Assembly: GCF_018617485.1 (NCBI RefSeq)
Contig: NZ_JACSKH010000001.1
Location: forward strand, 1,798,001 to 1,862,000
Source of the DNA: Exiguobacterium sp. s124
GTDB lineage: Bacteria; Bacillota; Bacilli; Exiguobacteriales; Exiguobacteriaceae
DNA length: 64,000 nucleotides
Direction of reading: 5' to 3'
Shown: positions 9,119 through 18,760 of the stretch, piece by piece
How the letters are laid out: each line of letters starts with the position of its first letter
How positions within the stretch are numbered: position 1 is the stretch's first letter
Made by a program: the position numbers and the translations under genes
The notes under the pieces: generated by a model
Seen by the model: the letters and a program-made list of their open reading frames with translations, nothing else
What the model was told of the DNA's origin: nothing
Databases searched by the model: none

Positions 9119-9309
9119 AGTGGCTTATTCCGCTCATGATCCTCATCACCGCTTCAGCATCTTATGTAGTTTATAGTCTTTATTTAACTTTAGTCGGCCA
9201 ACCGATTCAGCCACATTTGACCGGTTTGGCAATCGGTGCACTCTTCACGTCTTCGTACTACGTCACAACAGGTCGCTTGCCATTTTGGAGTGAGGAGGAA
9301 GACGCGTGA
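9115..9309 (+). CDS. Tiny membrane protein (64 residues)
   Basis: Second gene of a coupled trio. It has two hydrophobic segments (about residues 3-26 and 36-50) and an acidic C-terminus (WSEEEDA). The ATG overlaps the previous stop by four bases, and its own TGA overlaps the next GTG. Function unknown. Confidence 0.6.
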   Translation: MKWLIPLMILITASASYVVYSLYLTLVGQPIQPHLTGLAIGALFTSSYYVTTGRLPFWSEEEDA

Positions 9310-9482
9310 GACACATCTATATCGCACTATTGTTCGTTGTTGGCGCCCTATATTTCACGTATATCGTTCACCTGTTTCGAATCGGTTTCACGACCCCACT
9401 GTATACTCAACTCCCGATGCTGGTGGGGATTGGAGTCATTAGCTGGTGGCTCGTCAACAAAACACCCGAACGTCGCACTTGA
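9306..9482 (+). CDS. Tiny membrane protein (58 residues)
   Basis: Starts with GTG at 9306 overlapping the previous stop (GTGA). It begins MRHIYIALLFVVGALYFTYI and has a second hydrophobic stretch about residues 37-50 ending in WWLVNK. The preceding GGAGGAAG is well placed. It is the last gene of the trio; the terminator hairpin overlaps its last codons. Function unknown; the three proteins may form one small membrane complex, which is inference from their coupling. Confidence 0.55.
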   Translation: MRHIYIALLFVVGALYFTYIVHLFRIGFTTPLYTQLPMLVGIGVISWWLVNKTPERRT

Positions 9483-9494
9483 CGCTCGGGTGTT
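9461..9494. terminator. Hairpin between convergent genes
   Basis: AACACCCGA and its complement TCGGGTGTT form a strong stem across the 3' end of the last tiny membrane gene, five bases from the stop of the convergent lipoprotein gene. A true T-run is missing on either side, so termination may be imperfect. Confidence 0.6.
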
Positions 9495-9498
9495 CGCA

Positions 9499-10254
9499 TT
9501 ATTCCGATTCGCGGAAAGGAAACGAGCCTGATGAAGGTTCGGGTAAAGAATCAACCAGCTTCAACAACTCCGCTTCCGAGACATTTCCTGTCACAATAAT
9601 GAGTTTACCTTGGGATAAGTAATATAAGCCGTTCCCGTATGCTTGCTCCATCACATATGGTTTTGGCTGATCCGACATCTCCCCTTCGATTTCAGTGAAA
9701 TCGTCCGTCGCAATGATACTGATGAGGCGTGTTTCATCGTATAACGTCCAAAGCGTCACGGGCCAATCGTTACCTGAATAGTCAGAGCTGATCACTTCCA
9801 TCTCTTTGACTGGAAAATCTAATCCATGAGTAGACGCACTGGACGTCTCCGGTATCCCGAAGCGTTGCATCCCGCGTTGCGCCCATCCCGTCTTACCATC
9901 ATGAATGAATACGCCAAACGGGTTTTCACGGTCAGGGACGGTCATCGCAACTAATCCGATTCCCCCGACCATCGTCTCCGTTAAAATGTGATCCTTCGAC
10001 AACCGTCCTGTCGAGCCGTCTTCATATTGTAGGGTGATTTGTGCCAAGACCGCGTCCGAGACCCGTTCTGTGCCTGATGGTACTTCAGCAATCATCGTCC
10101 CCGTCACTGCTACGTCGGGAAATTGCGATTCATCAGTCACTTCTACTTTCTCTACTTTTTCCACATCAATCGTCTCCACAGACTTCGTCTCTTTTGGAGT
10201 CATACACCCCGCTAGTCCCAAAACAAGAACACACAATACCCCGATTCGTCTCAT
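9499..10254 (-). CDS. Predicted lipoprotein of unknown function
   Basis: 251 residues with a lipoprotein signal: MRRIGVLCVLVLGLAGC, the lipobox LAGC with Cys17 as the acylated residue. The mature part starts with a Lys/Glu/Val-rich linker and then a beta-rich domain (about residues 45-240) that ends with a YYLSQGKLIIVTGNVSEAEL segment, a pattern seen in small Gram-positive lipoproteins that evaluate a residual over a predicted value. It would be anchored on the outer face of the membrane. It lies just after valS in the same direction but behind the valS terminator. I cannot assign a function. Confidence 0.6.
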   Translation of the reverse strand: MRRIGVLCVLVLGLAGCMTPKETKSVETIDVEKVEKVEVTDESQFPDVAVTGTMIAEVPSGTERVSDAVLAQITLQYEDGSTGRLSKDHILTETMVGGIGLVAMTVPDRENPFGVFIHDGKTGWAQRGMQRFGIPETSSASTHGLDFPVKEMEVISSDYSGNDWPVTLWTLYDETRLISIIATDDFTEIEGEMSDQPKPYVMEQAYGNGLYYLSQGKLIIVTGNVSEAELLKLVDSLPEPSSGSFPFRESE

Positions 10255-10302
10255 TTCATATCCCCTTTTCTACGTCCACATCTCCAAATTCTACCAAAAC
10301 AC

Positions 10303-10340
10303 AAAAAAACCTTCTCCAGAGAATAAATCTCTGAAGAAGG
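10303..10340 (-). terminator. Terminator of valS
   Basis: On the minus strand a stem made by CCTTCTTCAGAGA and TCTCTGGAGAAGG is followed by seven T. It lies eight bases after the valS stop. Confidence 0.9.
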
Positions 10341-10348
10341 TGAATGGC

Positions 10349-13000
10349 TTACTTACGCAACTCTTCCAAACGGGCGCGGACCGCGTCACGCTTGTCGAGG
10401 TAATCTTTTTCTTTTGCTTTCTCTTCGTCGATGACGTGAGCCGGTGCCTTGGCGATGAAGCCTTGGTTTCCGAGTTTCTTCTGCACGCGCTCGACTTCTT
10501 TCTCATACTTCGCCACTTCTTTTTCAAGACGCGCGATTTCTTCTTCGAAGTTGATGAGATCTGCGAGCGGGATGAAGAGCTCAGCACCCGTCATGATCGC
10601 TGACATCGACTTATCCGGAGCCGTGAGACCACGTCCGATTTCAAGCTCTGTCGCGTTCGTGAACTTGCCGATCGTCATTTCGTTCGCGCTCAAGTAACCT
10701 TGTGTCGCATCGTCGCTCGTCGAGATGAAGAGCTGAATCGGTTTTGACATCGGTGCATTCACTTCGGCACGGATGTTACGAACCGAGCGGATGACGTTCA
10801 TCACAGCTTCAAATGCTGGAACCGAGTCTGCGAAGTGAAGGTCGTCACGACGCGTCGGGTAGCTTGCACGAACGATTGAATCGCCTTCGTGCGGCAAGTG
10901 TTGCCAGATTTCCTCTGTGAGGAACGGCATGAACGGATGCATGAGACGCATGATCGAATCGAGCGTGTGCGCGAGGACCGAACGTGTCGTGTGCTTCGCT
11001 GCTTCGTCCTCACCGTAGAGCGTGAGTTTCGCCATCTCGATGTACCAGTTACAGAACTCTTCCCAGATGAAGTTGTACAGGTAACGACCTGCTTCACCGA
11101 ACTCGTACTTGTCGACGAGGCGTGTCACTTGGTCGATTGTATCGTTCAAGCGTGTCAAGATCCACTTGTCCGCAAGCGTCTTCTCGCCCGTGAGGTCGAT
11201 GTCTTCGACTTTGAGTCCGTCCATGTTCATGAGTGCGAAACGGCTTGCGTTCCAAATCTTGTTCGAGAAGTTCCATGTCGACTCGATCTTCTCCCAATAG
11301 AAACGAAGGTCGTTCCCTGGTGTCGAACCTGTGAGGAGGAACCAACGGAGGGAATCCGCTCCGTACTGGTCGATGACTTCCATCGGGTCAACGCCGTTAC
11401 CGAGAGATTTCGACATCTTGCGTCCTTCCGAGTCACGGATGAGACCGTGGATGAGAACATCGTTGAACGGTTGCTTCCCTGTGAACTCGAGTGATTGGAA
11501 AATCATACGTGATACCCAGAAGAAGATGATGTCATAACCTGTGACGAGTGCGCTCGTTGGGAAGTAACGGTTGAAGTCTGGTGCGTCCGTATCCGGCCAG
11601 CCCATCGTTGAGAACGGCCAGAGTGCTGACGAGAACCATGTGTCGAGAACGTCTTCGTCTTGTGTCCAGTTCCCACTGTCCGCTGGCGCCTCTTTCCCTA
11701 CATATACTTCTCCTGTCTCGTTATGGTACCAAGCCGGGATACGGTGGCCCCACCAAAGTTGACGGCTGATACACCAGTCGCGGATGTTTTCCATCCAACG
11801 GAGGTATGTGCCTTCGAAGCGCTCTGGGACAAAGTTGACTTTCGTGTCGTCGTTTCCTTGTGCTTCAAGTGCCGCTTTTGAGAGTGGCTCCATATCAACG
11901 AACCATTGTTTCGAAAGGTACGGCTCGATGACCGCGCCTGAACGTTCTGAATGTCCGACCGAGTGCGTGTGCGGCTCAATCTTCACGAGTGTGCCGTCCG
12001 CCTCTAGGTCTTTGACGAGTTGCTTCCGGCATTCGAAGCGGTCGAGCCCTTCGTACTTGCCAGCGTTCTCGTTCATCTTCCCGCCTTCGTCCATGACAAG
12101 GATGCGTGGAAGCTCGTGACGGTTTCCGATTTCAAAGTCGTTCGGGTCGTGGGCTGGCGTGATTTTCACGCAACCTGTACCGAACTCCATGTCGACGTAG
12201 TCGTCCGCAACAATCGGGATCTCACGGTTCATGACCGGAAGCATGATCGTCTTGCCGATGAGGTGCGCGTAACGCTCATCTTTCGGGTTCACGGCAACCG
12301 CTGTATCTCCGAGCATCGTCTCTGGACGTGTCGTTGCGATCTCGATGTGACCTGAGCCGTCAGCGAGTGGGTATTTCATGTGATAGAACGCACCCTCGAC
12401 TTCTTGGTAAATAACCTCGATATCCGAAACGGCCGTCTTTTGTGCCGGGTCCCAGTTGACGATGTATTCGCCGCGGTAGATCAAGCCTTTTTCATATAAA
12501 CGAACGAATACTTCTTGAACGGCTTTTGAGAGCCCTTCGTCGAGTGTGAAACGCTCACGTGAGTAGTCGAGGCCAAGACCAAGTTTTGACCATTGGTCGC
12601 GGATCGTCTTCGCGTACTCGTCTTTCCACTCCCACGTCTTCTCGAGGAACTTCTCACGTCCGAGGTCGTAGCGCATGATGCCTTCTTCACGGAGCTTTTG
12701 TTCGACTTTCGCTTGTGTCGCGATGCCGGCATGGTCCATCCCTGGGAGCCAGAGTACGTCATATCCTTGCATACGCTTGAGGCGTGTCAACAAGTCTTGG
12801 AGCGTCGTGTCCCAAGCGTGACCGAGGTGAAGTTTCCCCGTAACGTTCGGTGGCGGGATGACGATTGTGTACGGTTGTTTCGAATCGTCCTCGTCTGCTT
12901 TAAATACATCGTTTTCTAACCAGTAGTCGTACCATTTTGACTCCGTCGCACTAGGATCGTACTTTGTCGGCATGGTAATTTCATTTGTCTCATGGGCCAT
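10349..13000 (-). CDS. valS: Valyl-tRNA synthetase
   Basis: 883 residues, normal for bacterial ValRS, which charges tRNA-Val and edits misactivated threonine. The class I signatures are present: [13 protein letters not shown] near residues 49-61 and KMSKS in [15 protein letters not shown] near residue 530. The editing domain insert ([17 protein letters not shown]) and the C-terminal coiled coil ([20 protein letters not shown]) are also visible. The start [16 protein letters not shown] matches the family. Expression is under a T-box leader just upstream, so it should respond to uncharged tRNA-Val. It ends in its own terminator. Confidence 0.98.
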   Translation of the reverse strand: MAHETNEITMPTKYDPSATESKWYDYWLENDVFKADEDDSKQPYTIVIPPPNVTGKLHLGHAWDTTLQDLLTRLKRMQGYDVLWLPGMDHAGIATQAKVEQKLREEGIMRYDLGREKFLEKTWEWKDEYAKTIRDQWSKLGLGLDYSRERFTLDEGLSKAVQEVFVRLYEKGLIYRGEYIVNWDPAQKTAVSDIEVIYQEVEGAFYHMKYPLADGSGHIEIATTRPETMLGDTAVAVNPKDERYAHLIGKTIMLPVMNREIPIVADDYVDMEFGTGCVKITPAHDPNDFEIGNRHELPRILVMDEGGKMNENAGKYEGLDRFECRKQLVKDLEADGTLVKIEPHTHSVGHSERSGAVIEPYLSKQWFVDMEPLSKAALEAQGNDDTKVNFVPERFEGTYLRWMENIRDWCISRQLWWGHRIPAWYHNETGEVYVGKEAPADSGNWTQDEDVLDTWFSSALWPFSTMGWPDTDAPDFNRYFPTSALVTGYDIIFFWVSRMIFQSLEFTGKQPFNDVLIHGLIRDSEGRKMSKSLGNGVDPMEVIDQYGADSLRWFLLTGSTPGNDLRFYWEKIESTWNFSNKIWNASRFALMNMDGLKVEDIDLTGEKTLADKWILTRLNDTIDQVTRLVDKYEFGEAGRYLYNFIWEEFCNWYIEMAKLTLYGEDEAAKHTTRSVLAHTLDSIMRLMHPFMPFLTEEIWQHLPHEGDSIVRASYPTRRDDLHFADSVPAFEAVMNVIRSVRNIRAEVNAPMSKPIQLFISTSDDATQGYLSANEMTIGKFTNATELEIGRGLTAPDKSMSAIMTGAELFIPLADLINFEEEIARLEKEVAKYEKEVERVQKKLGNQGFIAKAPAHVIDEEKAKEKDYLDKRDAVRARLEELRK

Positions 13001-13029
13001 GTGTGGCGCCTCCTCTATATATTAATGAA

Positions 13030-13296
13030 CACAAAAACGGCTTCTCTCGTCCTATACGCTAAGGACGAAAGAAGCCGTGATCTTCCGCGGTACCACCTTA
13101 GTTCGCCAACAAATTGGCGCACTCAAAATCGAATAACGGTCGATGGACCGAACTTTCCTACTCCATTCAGAAAGTCAGCTCCGAGGCGACTTCCGCGTCC
13201 ATCCCTCGCAACCTTTCACCAAGCGGTCGCGTCTCTAAAAGGAATGAATGATGCGTACTACTCCTCATCAAAGCCATTCATCGTATCTGTTAGATA
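13030..13296 (-). promoter_or_regulatory. T-box riboswitch controlling valS
   Basis: The minus-strand leader carries the hallmark AAGGTGGTACCGCGG at about 13083-13097, followed by a GC-rich terminator stem (CGGCTTCTTTCGTCC pairing with GGACGAGAGAAGCCG) and T-run. Upstream is a stem I-like region with the GGTGAAAGGTTGCGAGG segment. A GTC triplet at 13188-13190, in AAGTCGCCTC, is the likely specifier codon and reads valine, matching the downstream gene. Uncharged tRNA-Val binding would favour the antiterminator. Confidence 0.92.
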
Positions 13297-13325
13297 ATTG
13301 TAGCGACAGAAACGTCAGCAGTCAA
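13297..13325 (-). promoter_or_regulatory. valS promoter
   Basis: TTGACT at 13325-13320 and TACAAT at 13302-13297 are separated by exactly 17 bases and lie immediately before the T-box leader. Confidence 0.88.
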
Positions 13326-13327
13326 GA

Positions 13328-14632
13328 TTAGAGCGAAAACTCTTCTTGAAGCTCTTTAAAAGTCGCTTCGACCGCTGCAATCGTCTTCTCGATATCCTCA
13401 TCCGTATGAGCCGTCGAGAGGAACAATCCTTCGAACTGTGACGGTGGCAAGAATACGCCGCGCGCAGCCATCTTCTGATAGTACGAACGGAACATCTCGA
13501 GGTTCGCTGATTTCGCTTTCTCGAAGTTCGTCACTTTCTCGTTCGTGAAGAAGAAACCGAACATCGAGCCGGCACGGTTCGTGTCGTGCGGGATGTTGTA
13601 TTTCTCACCGGCCTGCGTGAATCCTTCCGCGAGACGGTCTGCTTTACGCTCAAACTCCGCGTAGTGCTCAGGCTTCAGTTGCGAGAGTGTCGTGTAACCG
13701 GCAATCATCGCGAGCGGGTTACCCGAGAGCGTCCCTGCTTGATAGATCGGACCTTGCGGCGCAATCTGTTCCATGATTTCGCGTTTCCCGCCGTAAGCAC
13801 CGACCGGAAGTCCGCCGCCGATGACCTTACCGAGACACGTGAGGTCCGGCGTGACACCGAAGTACCCTTGGGCACAGTTGTATCCGACACGGAAGCCCGT
13901 CATGACCTCATCAAAGATAAGGAGCGCACCGTTTTGTTCCGTGATCTCACGAAGTCCTTCGAGGAACCCTGGTTGTGGTGGCACGAAGCCCATGTTTCCT
14001 GCGGCTGGTTCGACGATGACGCCGGCGAGATCGTCGCCGTATTTCTCAAAAGCAACTCGGACTGCGTCCAAGTCATTGTAAGGAACCGTGAGCGTATGGC
14101 TCGCGAGCTCTTTCGGCACACCTGGAGAGTCTGGGAGACCGAGTGTCGCCACACCAGATCCTGCTTTGATGAGAAGCGAGTCCCCGTGTCCGTGATAACA
14201 TCCTTCGAACTTCAAGATCTTCGTCTTCCCTGTATAGCCGCGTGCGAGGCGAAGTGCCGCCATCGTCGCTTCCGTACCCGAGTTGACCATGCGAACCATC
14301 TCGATCGATGGGACGCGGTCGATGACGAGTTCTGCCATCTTTGTCTCAAGCTCGGTCGGCGTCCCGAACGTCCAGCCTTTTTCAGCTTGTTCTTGAATCG
14401 CCTTCGTGACGACAGGGTCACGGTGACCGAGGATGAGCGGTCCCCATGAGAGGACGTAATCGATATACTCGTTGCCGTCGATGTCGTAGACGCGTGAACC
14501 TTCACCGCGTTCTGCGAAAATTGGCGTCATGCCGACCGATTTATAGGCACGGACCGGACTGTTGACACCGCCTGGCATGAGCGGGCGGGCTTGTTCGAAC
14601 GCTTCTTGTGAGCGCGTTTGGTTGTATGTCAT
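13328..14632 (-). CDS. hemL: Glutamate-1-semialdehyde 2,1-aminomutase
   Basis: 434 residues. HemL converts glutamate-1-semialdehyde to 5-aminolevulinate in the C5 heme pathway. It is a PLP class III aminotransferase: [19 protein letters not shown] binds the cofactor phosphate, [13 protein letters not shown] holds the conserved Asp, and the Schiff-base lysine lies in [11 protein letters not shown] near residue 270. The ATG overlaps the hemB stop by four bases. It is the last gene of the hem operon; the valS promoter starts right behind its stop, with no room for a terminator between them. In Bacillus, spore genes lie between hemL and valS; none is here. Confidence 0.97.
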   Translation of the reverse strand: MTYNQTRSQEAFEQARPLMPGGVNSPVRAYKSVGMTPIFAERGEGSRVYDIDGNEYIDYVLSWGPLILGHRDPVVTKAIQEQAEKGWTFGTPTELETKMAELVIDRVPSIEMVRMVNSGTEATMAALRLARGYTGKTKILKFEGCYHGHGDSLLIKAGSGVATLGLPDSPGVPKELASHTLTVPYNDLDAVRVAFEKYGDDLAGVIVEPAAGNMGFVPPQPGFLEGLREITEQNGALLIFDEVMTGFRVGYNCAQGYFGVTPDLTCLGKVIGGGLPVGAYGGKREIMEQIAPQGPIYQAGTLSGNPLAMIAGYTTLSQLKPEHYAEFERKADRLAEGFTQAGEKYNIPHDTNRAGSMFGFFFTNEKVTNFEKAKSANLEMFRSYYQKMAARGVFLPPSQFEGLFLSTAHTDEDIEKTIAAVEATFKELQEEFSL

Positions 14633-15609
14633 GCGTAGTCTCCTTCCAAATAGCGACAGACGTCTTTTGCGAAATACGTGACGATGAGATCGGCACCGGC
14701 TCGTTTGAATCCGACCATCGTCTCCATGACGATGCGTTCTTCGTCGACCCAGTCATTGAGTGACGCGGCTTTGATCATCGCGTACTCTCCGCTCACGTTA
14801 TACGCCACGATCGGCATATCGAGTGAGTCGCGCATGTCACGGATGATGTCCATGAATGCGAGAGCCGGTTTGACAATCATGAAGTCGGCACCTTGCTCCA
14901 CGTCCGATTGAGACTCGCGGAACGCCTCGCGACGGTTCGCAGGATCCATCTGATACCCTTTACGGTCGCCTTCACCTGGAGCCGATTGGGCTGCGTCACG
15001 GAACGGTCCGTAATAAGCAGACGCATATTTGACCCCGTAGCTCATGATCGGGATATGACTGAATCCGTTTTGGTCGAGACCTTCACGGATGGCTGCGACG
15101 AATCCGTCCATCATCGAGCTCGGTGCGATAATATCGGCACCCGCTTGTGCTTGCGTGATCGCCGTCTGAACGTGAAGCGGAAGCGACGCATCGTTATCGA
15201 CGTCCCCATCCTTCACGAGGCCACAGTGACCAGTCGATGTGTATTCACAAAGGCACGTATCAGCGATGACCGTGAGCTGTGGCGCCCACTCTTTCACCTT
15301 ACGGATTGCTTCTTGGACGATGCCGTGGTCATGATACGCTTCACTGCCTTCTGGGTCTTTATGTTCCGGTACACCGAACAAGAGGACAGATTGAAGACCG
15401 AGGTCGACGATTTCTTTGATCTCTTCTTCGAGTCGGTCAAGCGAATAATTAAAGACGCCCGGCATCGAGCTGACTTCACGTTTAATGTTTGTCCCTTCAA
15501 TGATGAAGAGCGGGTAAATCAAATCTTCTTTCCGAACATGATTTTCACGTACGAGGGCACGCATCGACTTCGATGAGCGAAGACGACGGTGACGGTCAAA
15601 CTGGTTCAT
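14629..15609 (-). CDS. hemB: Delta-aminolevulinic acid dehydratase (porphobilinogen synthase)
   Basis: 326 residues from [20 protein letters not shown]. HemB condenses two 5-aminolevulinates into porphobilinogen. The zinc-ligand cysteines are seen in [15 protein letters not shown] (about residues 118-132), and the Schiff-base lysines lie in YGVKYAS and in [11 protein letters not shown] chose the ATG at 15609 because it follows AGGGGAGG and overlaps the hemD stop (ATGA); the longer open frame upstream lies inside hemD. Confidence 0.97.
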   Translation of the reverse strand: MNQFDRHRRLRSSKSMRALVRENHVRKEDLIYPLFIIEGTNIKREVSSMPGVFNYSLDRLEEEIKEIVDLGLQSVLLFGVPEHKDPEGSEAYHDHGIVQEAIRKVKEWAPQLTVIADTCLCEYTSTGHCGLVKDGDVDNDASLPLHVQTAITQAQAGADIIAPSSMMDGFVAAIREGLDQNGFSHIPIMSYGVKYASAYYGPFRDAAQSAPGEGDRKGYQMDPANRREAFRESQSDVEQGADFMIVKPALAFMDIIRDMRDSLDMPIVAYNVSGEYAMIKAASLNDWVDEERIVMETMVGFKRAGADLIVTYFAKDVCRYLEGDYA

Positions 15610-16271
15610 GAAAAATCCTCCCCTACACACTGTATTAATGCATCCATAGTATAACATTCTGGCACTCGTACCGGTAATGACGACACTTGTCGGATGGCAC
15701 GTTCGGTCACTTCGCCGATGGCATACCACGTCCCGTTGAAGCGGGACAAGTGTGGTGCGAGCGCCTCGACGGCCGACGGGCTCAAGACGAGCAGTGCCTT
15801 CACGGTTTCGAGTTGTTGCTGTTGCGCCGGTGTCAATGGCACCGAAATCGTCTCGTAGACGACCCAGTCCTCGACGTGAGAGAGCATCGTCATGTGCGAC
15901 GTGTTCGCCAAATTACCACGCGCGAACAAGACGGTCTCGTCAGGCGACACGACGTCACGCAACTGTTGAAAGAGCGCCTCGCCCGTATACGTCTCCGGCA
16001 TGAGCGAGACGATAAACCCTTCCGCTTCAAGCACCCGTTTCGTCTTCTCTCCGACAGCAGCGACTTTGACGTCACGCGTCAGATTCCGAAGCGCGGGTAC
16101 CGCGTTTTGACTCGTGACGACGAGCCAGTCGAATCGTTCCGCGGGCGGCGGTGCATGCGTCTCTCTCGTCTGAATGAGCGGGACATGATGAACGGAAAGA
16201 CCGCTCGCCTCGAGCATTGCCCGTTGCGAAGCGGTCATTCGTTTCGTTCCCGTGTACCAGACGTCACTCAT
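15606..16271 (-). CDS. hemD: Uroporphyrinogen-III synthase
   Basis: 222 residues from [20 protein letters not shown]. HemD closes hydroxymethylbilane with inversion of ring D. The family is poorly conserved; what supports it are the two-lobe pattern ([11 protein letters not shown] in lobe one, [14 protein letters not shown] in lobe two), the [15 protein letters not shown] segment, and its place between hemC and hemB. The ATG at 16271 overlaps the hemC stop; a 12-codon longer frame runs back into hemC and is less likely. Confidence 0.9.
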   Translation of the reverse strand: MSDVWYTGTKRMTASQRAMLEASGLSVHHVPLIQTRETHAPPPAERFDWLVVTSQNAVPALRNLTRDVKVAAVGEKTKRVLEAEGFIVSLMPETYTGEALFQQLRDVVSPDETVLFARGNLANTSHMTMLSHVEDWVVYETISVPLTPAQQQQLETVKALLVLSPSAVEALAPHLSRFNGTWYAIGEVTERAIRQVSSLPVRVPECYTMDALIQCVGEDFS

Positions 16272-17181
16272 TGACCGAGGCGAGGATTTCACGCCCGCCA
16301 CGTCCAAGCAAGTCTTCTGCGACGTCTTGACCGAGCGCGACGCCGTCCGTTGACGTTTTCGTCACACGAAGCACTTCTTTCCCGTCCACTGACGCGATGA
16401 GGCCCGTGAGCGTCACTTCGTCACCTTCGACCGTCGCATAACCGCCAACCGGTACGTGACAGCTTCCTTCGATCGCTTTTAAGAAGGTCCGTTCCGCCGT
16501 CGCGGCTTTCGCCGTCACGTCATCATGCAACAACTGAAGTACGGCTGTCACTTCCGCATCGTCTTTACGGCTCTCGATGGCGAGTACACCCTGTCCGACA
16601 GCGGGAACCATGACATCTGGGTCAAGCGCTTCGAAGTCGACGCGGTCTGTCCAACCCATGCGTTCGAGCCCGGCTTTCGCGAGCAAGATGGCGTTGTAGT
16701 TCTCTGAGTCCAACTTCTTCAGACGCGTGTCGATGTTTCCACGGATCCATTGAATCTCAAGGTCAGGACGTGCCGCTAAAATTTGTGCCCCGCGACGGAG
16801 TGAGCTCGTACCGACGATCGAACCTTTCGGAAGTGTCTCGAACGTGTAGCCGTTCTCGCAGATGAGGACGTCACGTGCGTCGACACGTTTCGGCATACAG
16901 CTGATATAGAGTTCTTCCGGGAGTTCAGCCGGAACGTCTTTCATGCTGTGTACGGCGAAGTCAATATCCCCGTCGAGCATCTGTTGTTGAATCTCTTTGA
17001 CGAATAGACCTTTCCCACCGACTTTTGACAATTGCACGTCAACGATTTGGTCGCCTTTCGTCACGATTTCTTTAATCTCGAACTCGTTTTGTGCTCCGGC
17101 TTGTTTCAATTGCTCGATGACCCATTTCGTTTGAGTCATGGCGAGTTGGGAACGGCGTGAGCCGACGATAATTTTTCGCAT
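16264..17181 (-). CDS. hemC: Porphobilinogen deaminase (hydroxymethylbilane synthase)
   Basis: 305 residues from MRKIIVGSRRSQLAMTQTKW. HemC polymerises four porphobilinogens on a dipyrromethane cofactor. Conserved pieces are GSRRSQLA, HSMKDVP, IVGTSSLRRGAQ and the cofactor-binding cysteine in EGSCHVPVGGYA (near residue 235). The ATG at 17181 sits nine bases after AAGGAG; the upstream ATG at 17199 itself forms part of that ribosome site. A terminator-like hairpin lies between hemA and this gene. Confidence 0.97.
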   Translation of the reverse strand: MRKIIVGSRRSQLAMTQTKWVIEQLKQAGAQNEFEIKEIVTKGDQIVDVQLSKVGGKGLFVKEIQQQMLDGDIDFAVHSMKDVPAELPEELYISCMPKRVDARDVLICENGYTFETLPKGSIVGTSSLRRGAQILAARPDLEIQWIRGNIDTRLKKLDSENYNAILLAKAGLERMGWTDRVDFEALDPDVMVPAVGQGVLAIESRKDDAEVTAVLQLLHDDVTAKAATAERTFLKAIEGSCHVPVGGYATVEGDEVTLTGLIASVDGKEVLRVTKTSTDGVALGQDVAEDLLGRGGREILASVNE

Positions 17182-17201
17182 GTTGAGTCTCTCCTTCATA
17201 G

Positions 17202-17227
17202 AAAAAGGCGACAGACGTCGCCTTTTT
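17202..17227 (-). terminator. Terminator-like hairpin between hemA and hemC
   Basis: AAAAAGGCGAC and GTCGCCTTTTT form a perfect 11-bp stem with a 4-base loop, ending in a T-run on both strands. It lies in the 53-base gap where Bacillus has hemX, and could lower hemCDBL transcription relative to hemA. Confidence 0.75.
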
Positions 17228-17234
17228 AATCTTG

Positions 17235-18581
17235 TTAGCGCATCAATGCGCGAAGTGGTGCTTTGGCAGAAGTAGCATCCGTTTCTTCCACTTCGTCTAC
17301 CGGCTGTTCTGGTAACTCGACATCGAGTCCGAACGTCTCGACAAACTGGGCGATTCGAACGTTTGCGTCTGGCTGAGCCGCTGCGTCCTTAATATAGTCG
17401 ATTGGGTCGCGAAGCATTTGGTTGATGATCGACTTCATATGCTTCCCGATGACTTTCTTGTCGCGCGCCGACAAGTGGTCGAGCTTACGCTCTAGACTCG
17501 TCATCGTGTCTTCTTGAATATCAAGGGCACGCGCACGTAACTCATTCATAATCGGCACGACACCAAGCGTGACGAGCCATGATTGGAACTCTTGAATCGC
17601 TTCATCGATTTTCATCTCAATCTTCTCAGCCTCAACGAGACGAGCCTCGAGATTCTTGTTGACGATTCCATTCAAATCATCGACATCGAACAAGTGAACA
17701 CCCGGAAGTGTCGCGACCGCTGGATCGATATCTCGCGGCACAGCTATGTCAATGAGAAGGAGTGGACGTTCACGGCGCAATAGTTGAGCCGCTGCCACAT
17801 CGTCATATCCGATGACGGCGTCTTTTGCTCCGGTCGAACTGATTAAAATATCAGCATCTAGTAATCCACATGCGATTTCACGAATCGAATGGGCACGACC
17901 TTTGAACTTATCCGCAACGGCCTTCGCCTTGCTCTCCGTCCGGTTAAAGACAGCGATTTGCTTGGCTCCTGCCTCGAACAAGTTGAGTGTTGTCAATTCG
18001 CCCGTCTCTCCGGCTCCGACAACGACGACTTGTTTATCTTCGAGCTGTTGGTACATCTCTTGTGCAAGCGTCACGGCAGCCGAACTGACCGATACAGACA
18101 TTTCCCCAATTTGCGTGTCCGTATGGGCGCGCTTGGCGAGTGTGACCGCTTCTTTAAATAATTTGTTGAAGACCGTTCCTGTCGTTCCATGCTCTTGGGC
18201 ACGGAAGAAACTCGTCTTCACTTGACCTAAAATTTGTGTTTCCCCGATGATCATCGAGTCGAGGCCCGATGTGACACGGAACAAGTGGCGAATCGCCTCT
18301 TCCCCTTCTCGAATCGACAAGTATGGTGTGAACTGCTCCATCTCTAAGTTGAACCAGTTCGCCAAGAAACGTTTCGTGTAATAACGTCCAGTATGGAGTT
18401 GATCTGTCACGACGTACAGCTCCGTCCGGTTACACGTAGACAAAATAACCGACTCGAAAATGCTCTTCTCTTCGCGAAGTGCAATCATCGCATCCACGAT
18501 TTCTTGCTCCCCAAACGAGAACTGCTCCCGAATCGCGACAGGGGCTGTCTTGTTATTTAGTCCAACGACGACAATATGCAT
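17235..18581 (-). CDS. hemA: Glutamyl-tRNA reductase
   Basis: 448 residues. HemA reduces glutamyl-tRNA(Glu) with NADPH to glutamate-1-semialdehyde, the committed step of heme synthesis. The catalytic Cys50 lies in ILSTCNRTELY. GETQILGQVKTSF and the NADPH-binding GAGETGELT follow. The C-terminal dimerisation helix is present, with an acidic extra tail (PEQPVDEVEETDATSAKAP). Unlike in Bacillus, hemX does not follow; the next gene is hemC. Confidence 0.97.
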   Translation of the reverse strand: MHIVVVGLNNKTAPVAIREQFSFGEQEIVDAMIALREEKSIFESVILSTCNRTELYVVTDQLHTGRYYTKRFLANWFNLEMEQFTPYLSIREGEEAIRHLFRVTSGLDSMIIGETQILGQVKTSFFRAQEHGTTGTVFNKLFKEAVTLAKRAHTDTQIGEMSVSVSSAAVTLAQEMYQQLEDKQVVVVGAGETGELTTLNLFEAGAKQIAVFNRTESKAKAVADKFKGRAHSIREIACGLLDADILISSTGAKDAVIGYDDVAAAQLLRRERPLLLIDIAVPRDIDPAVATLPGVHLFDVDDLNGIVNKNLEARLVEAEKIEMKIDEAIQEFQSWLVTLGVVPIMNELRARALDIQEDTMTSLERKLDHLSARDKKVIGKHMKSIINQMLRDPIDYIKDAAAQPDANVRIAQFVETFGLDVELPEQPVDEVEETDATSAKAPLRALMR

Positions 18582-18642
18582 GTATCTCTTCCCCTCATCT
18601 AAAATCCACCGACGGTTCTTCTTTTTTCAATCTCTACCGTAC

Positions 18643-18670
18643 ATTATAACAGTTCTTATCTGGTAACTAT
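18643..18670 (-). promoter_or_regulatory. Putative hem operon promoter
   Basis: A perfect TATAAT on the minus strand (18648-18643) lies about 60 bases before hemA. The region 16-18 bases upstream offers only a weak -35 (TTATAG). Confidence 0.5.
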
Positions 18671-18716
18671 AATCTTCTGTTTGATTTTCCTGAAATAAAA
18701 TAAGAACTTTTTGTGA

Positions 18717-18752
18717 CAAAAAGAAGTAGAAATGGAGAAACCCCATTCCTAC
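18717..18752 (-). terminator. Terminator of AI-2E-family gene
   Basis: Minus-strand stem GTAGGAATGG / CCATTTCTAC with one or two mismatches, followed by a T-rich stretch, eight bases after the gene's stop. Confidence 0.7.
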
Positions 18753-18760
18753 CCTCTTCT

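Noticed and set aside
10800-12920. Several open frames on the plus strand across valS
   Set aside because: They are shadows of a highly conserved, full-length valS; none has a ribosome site or family motif.
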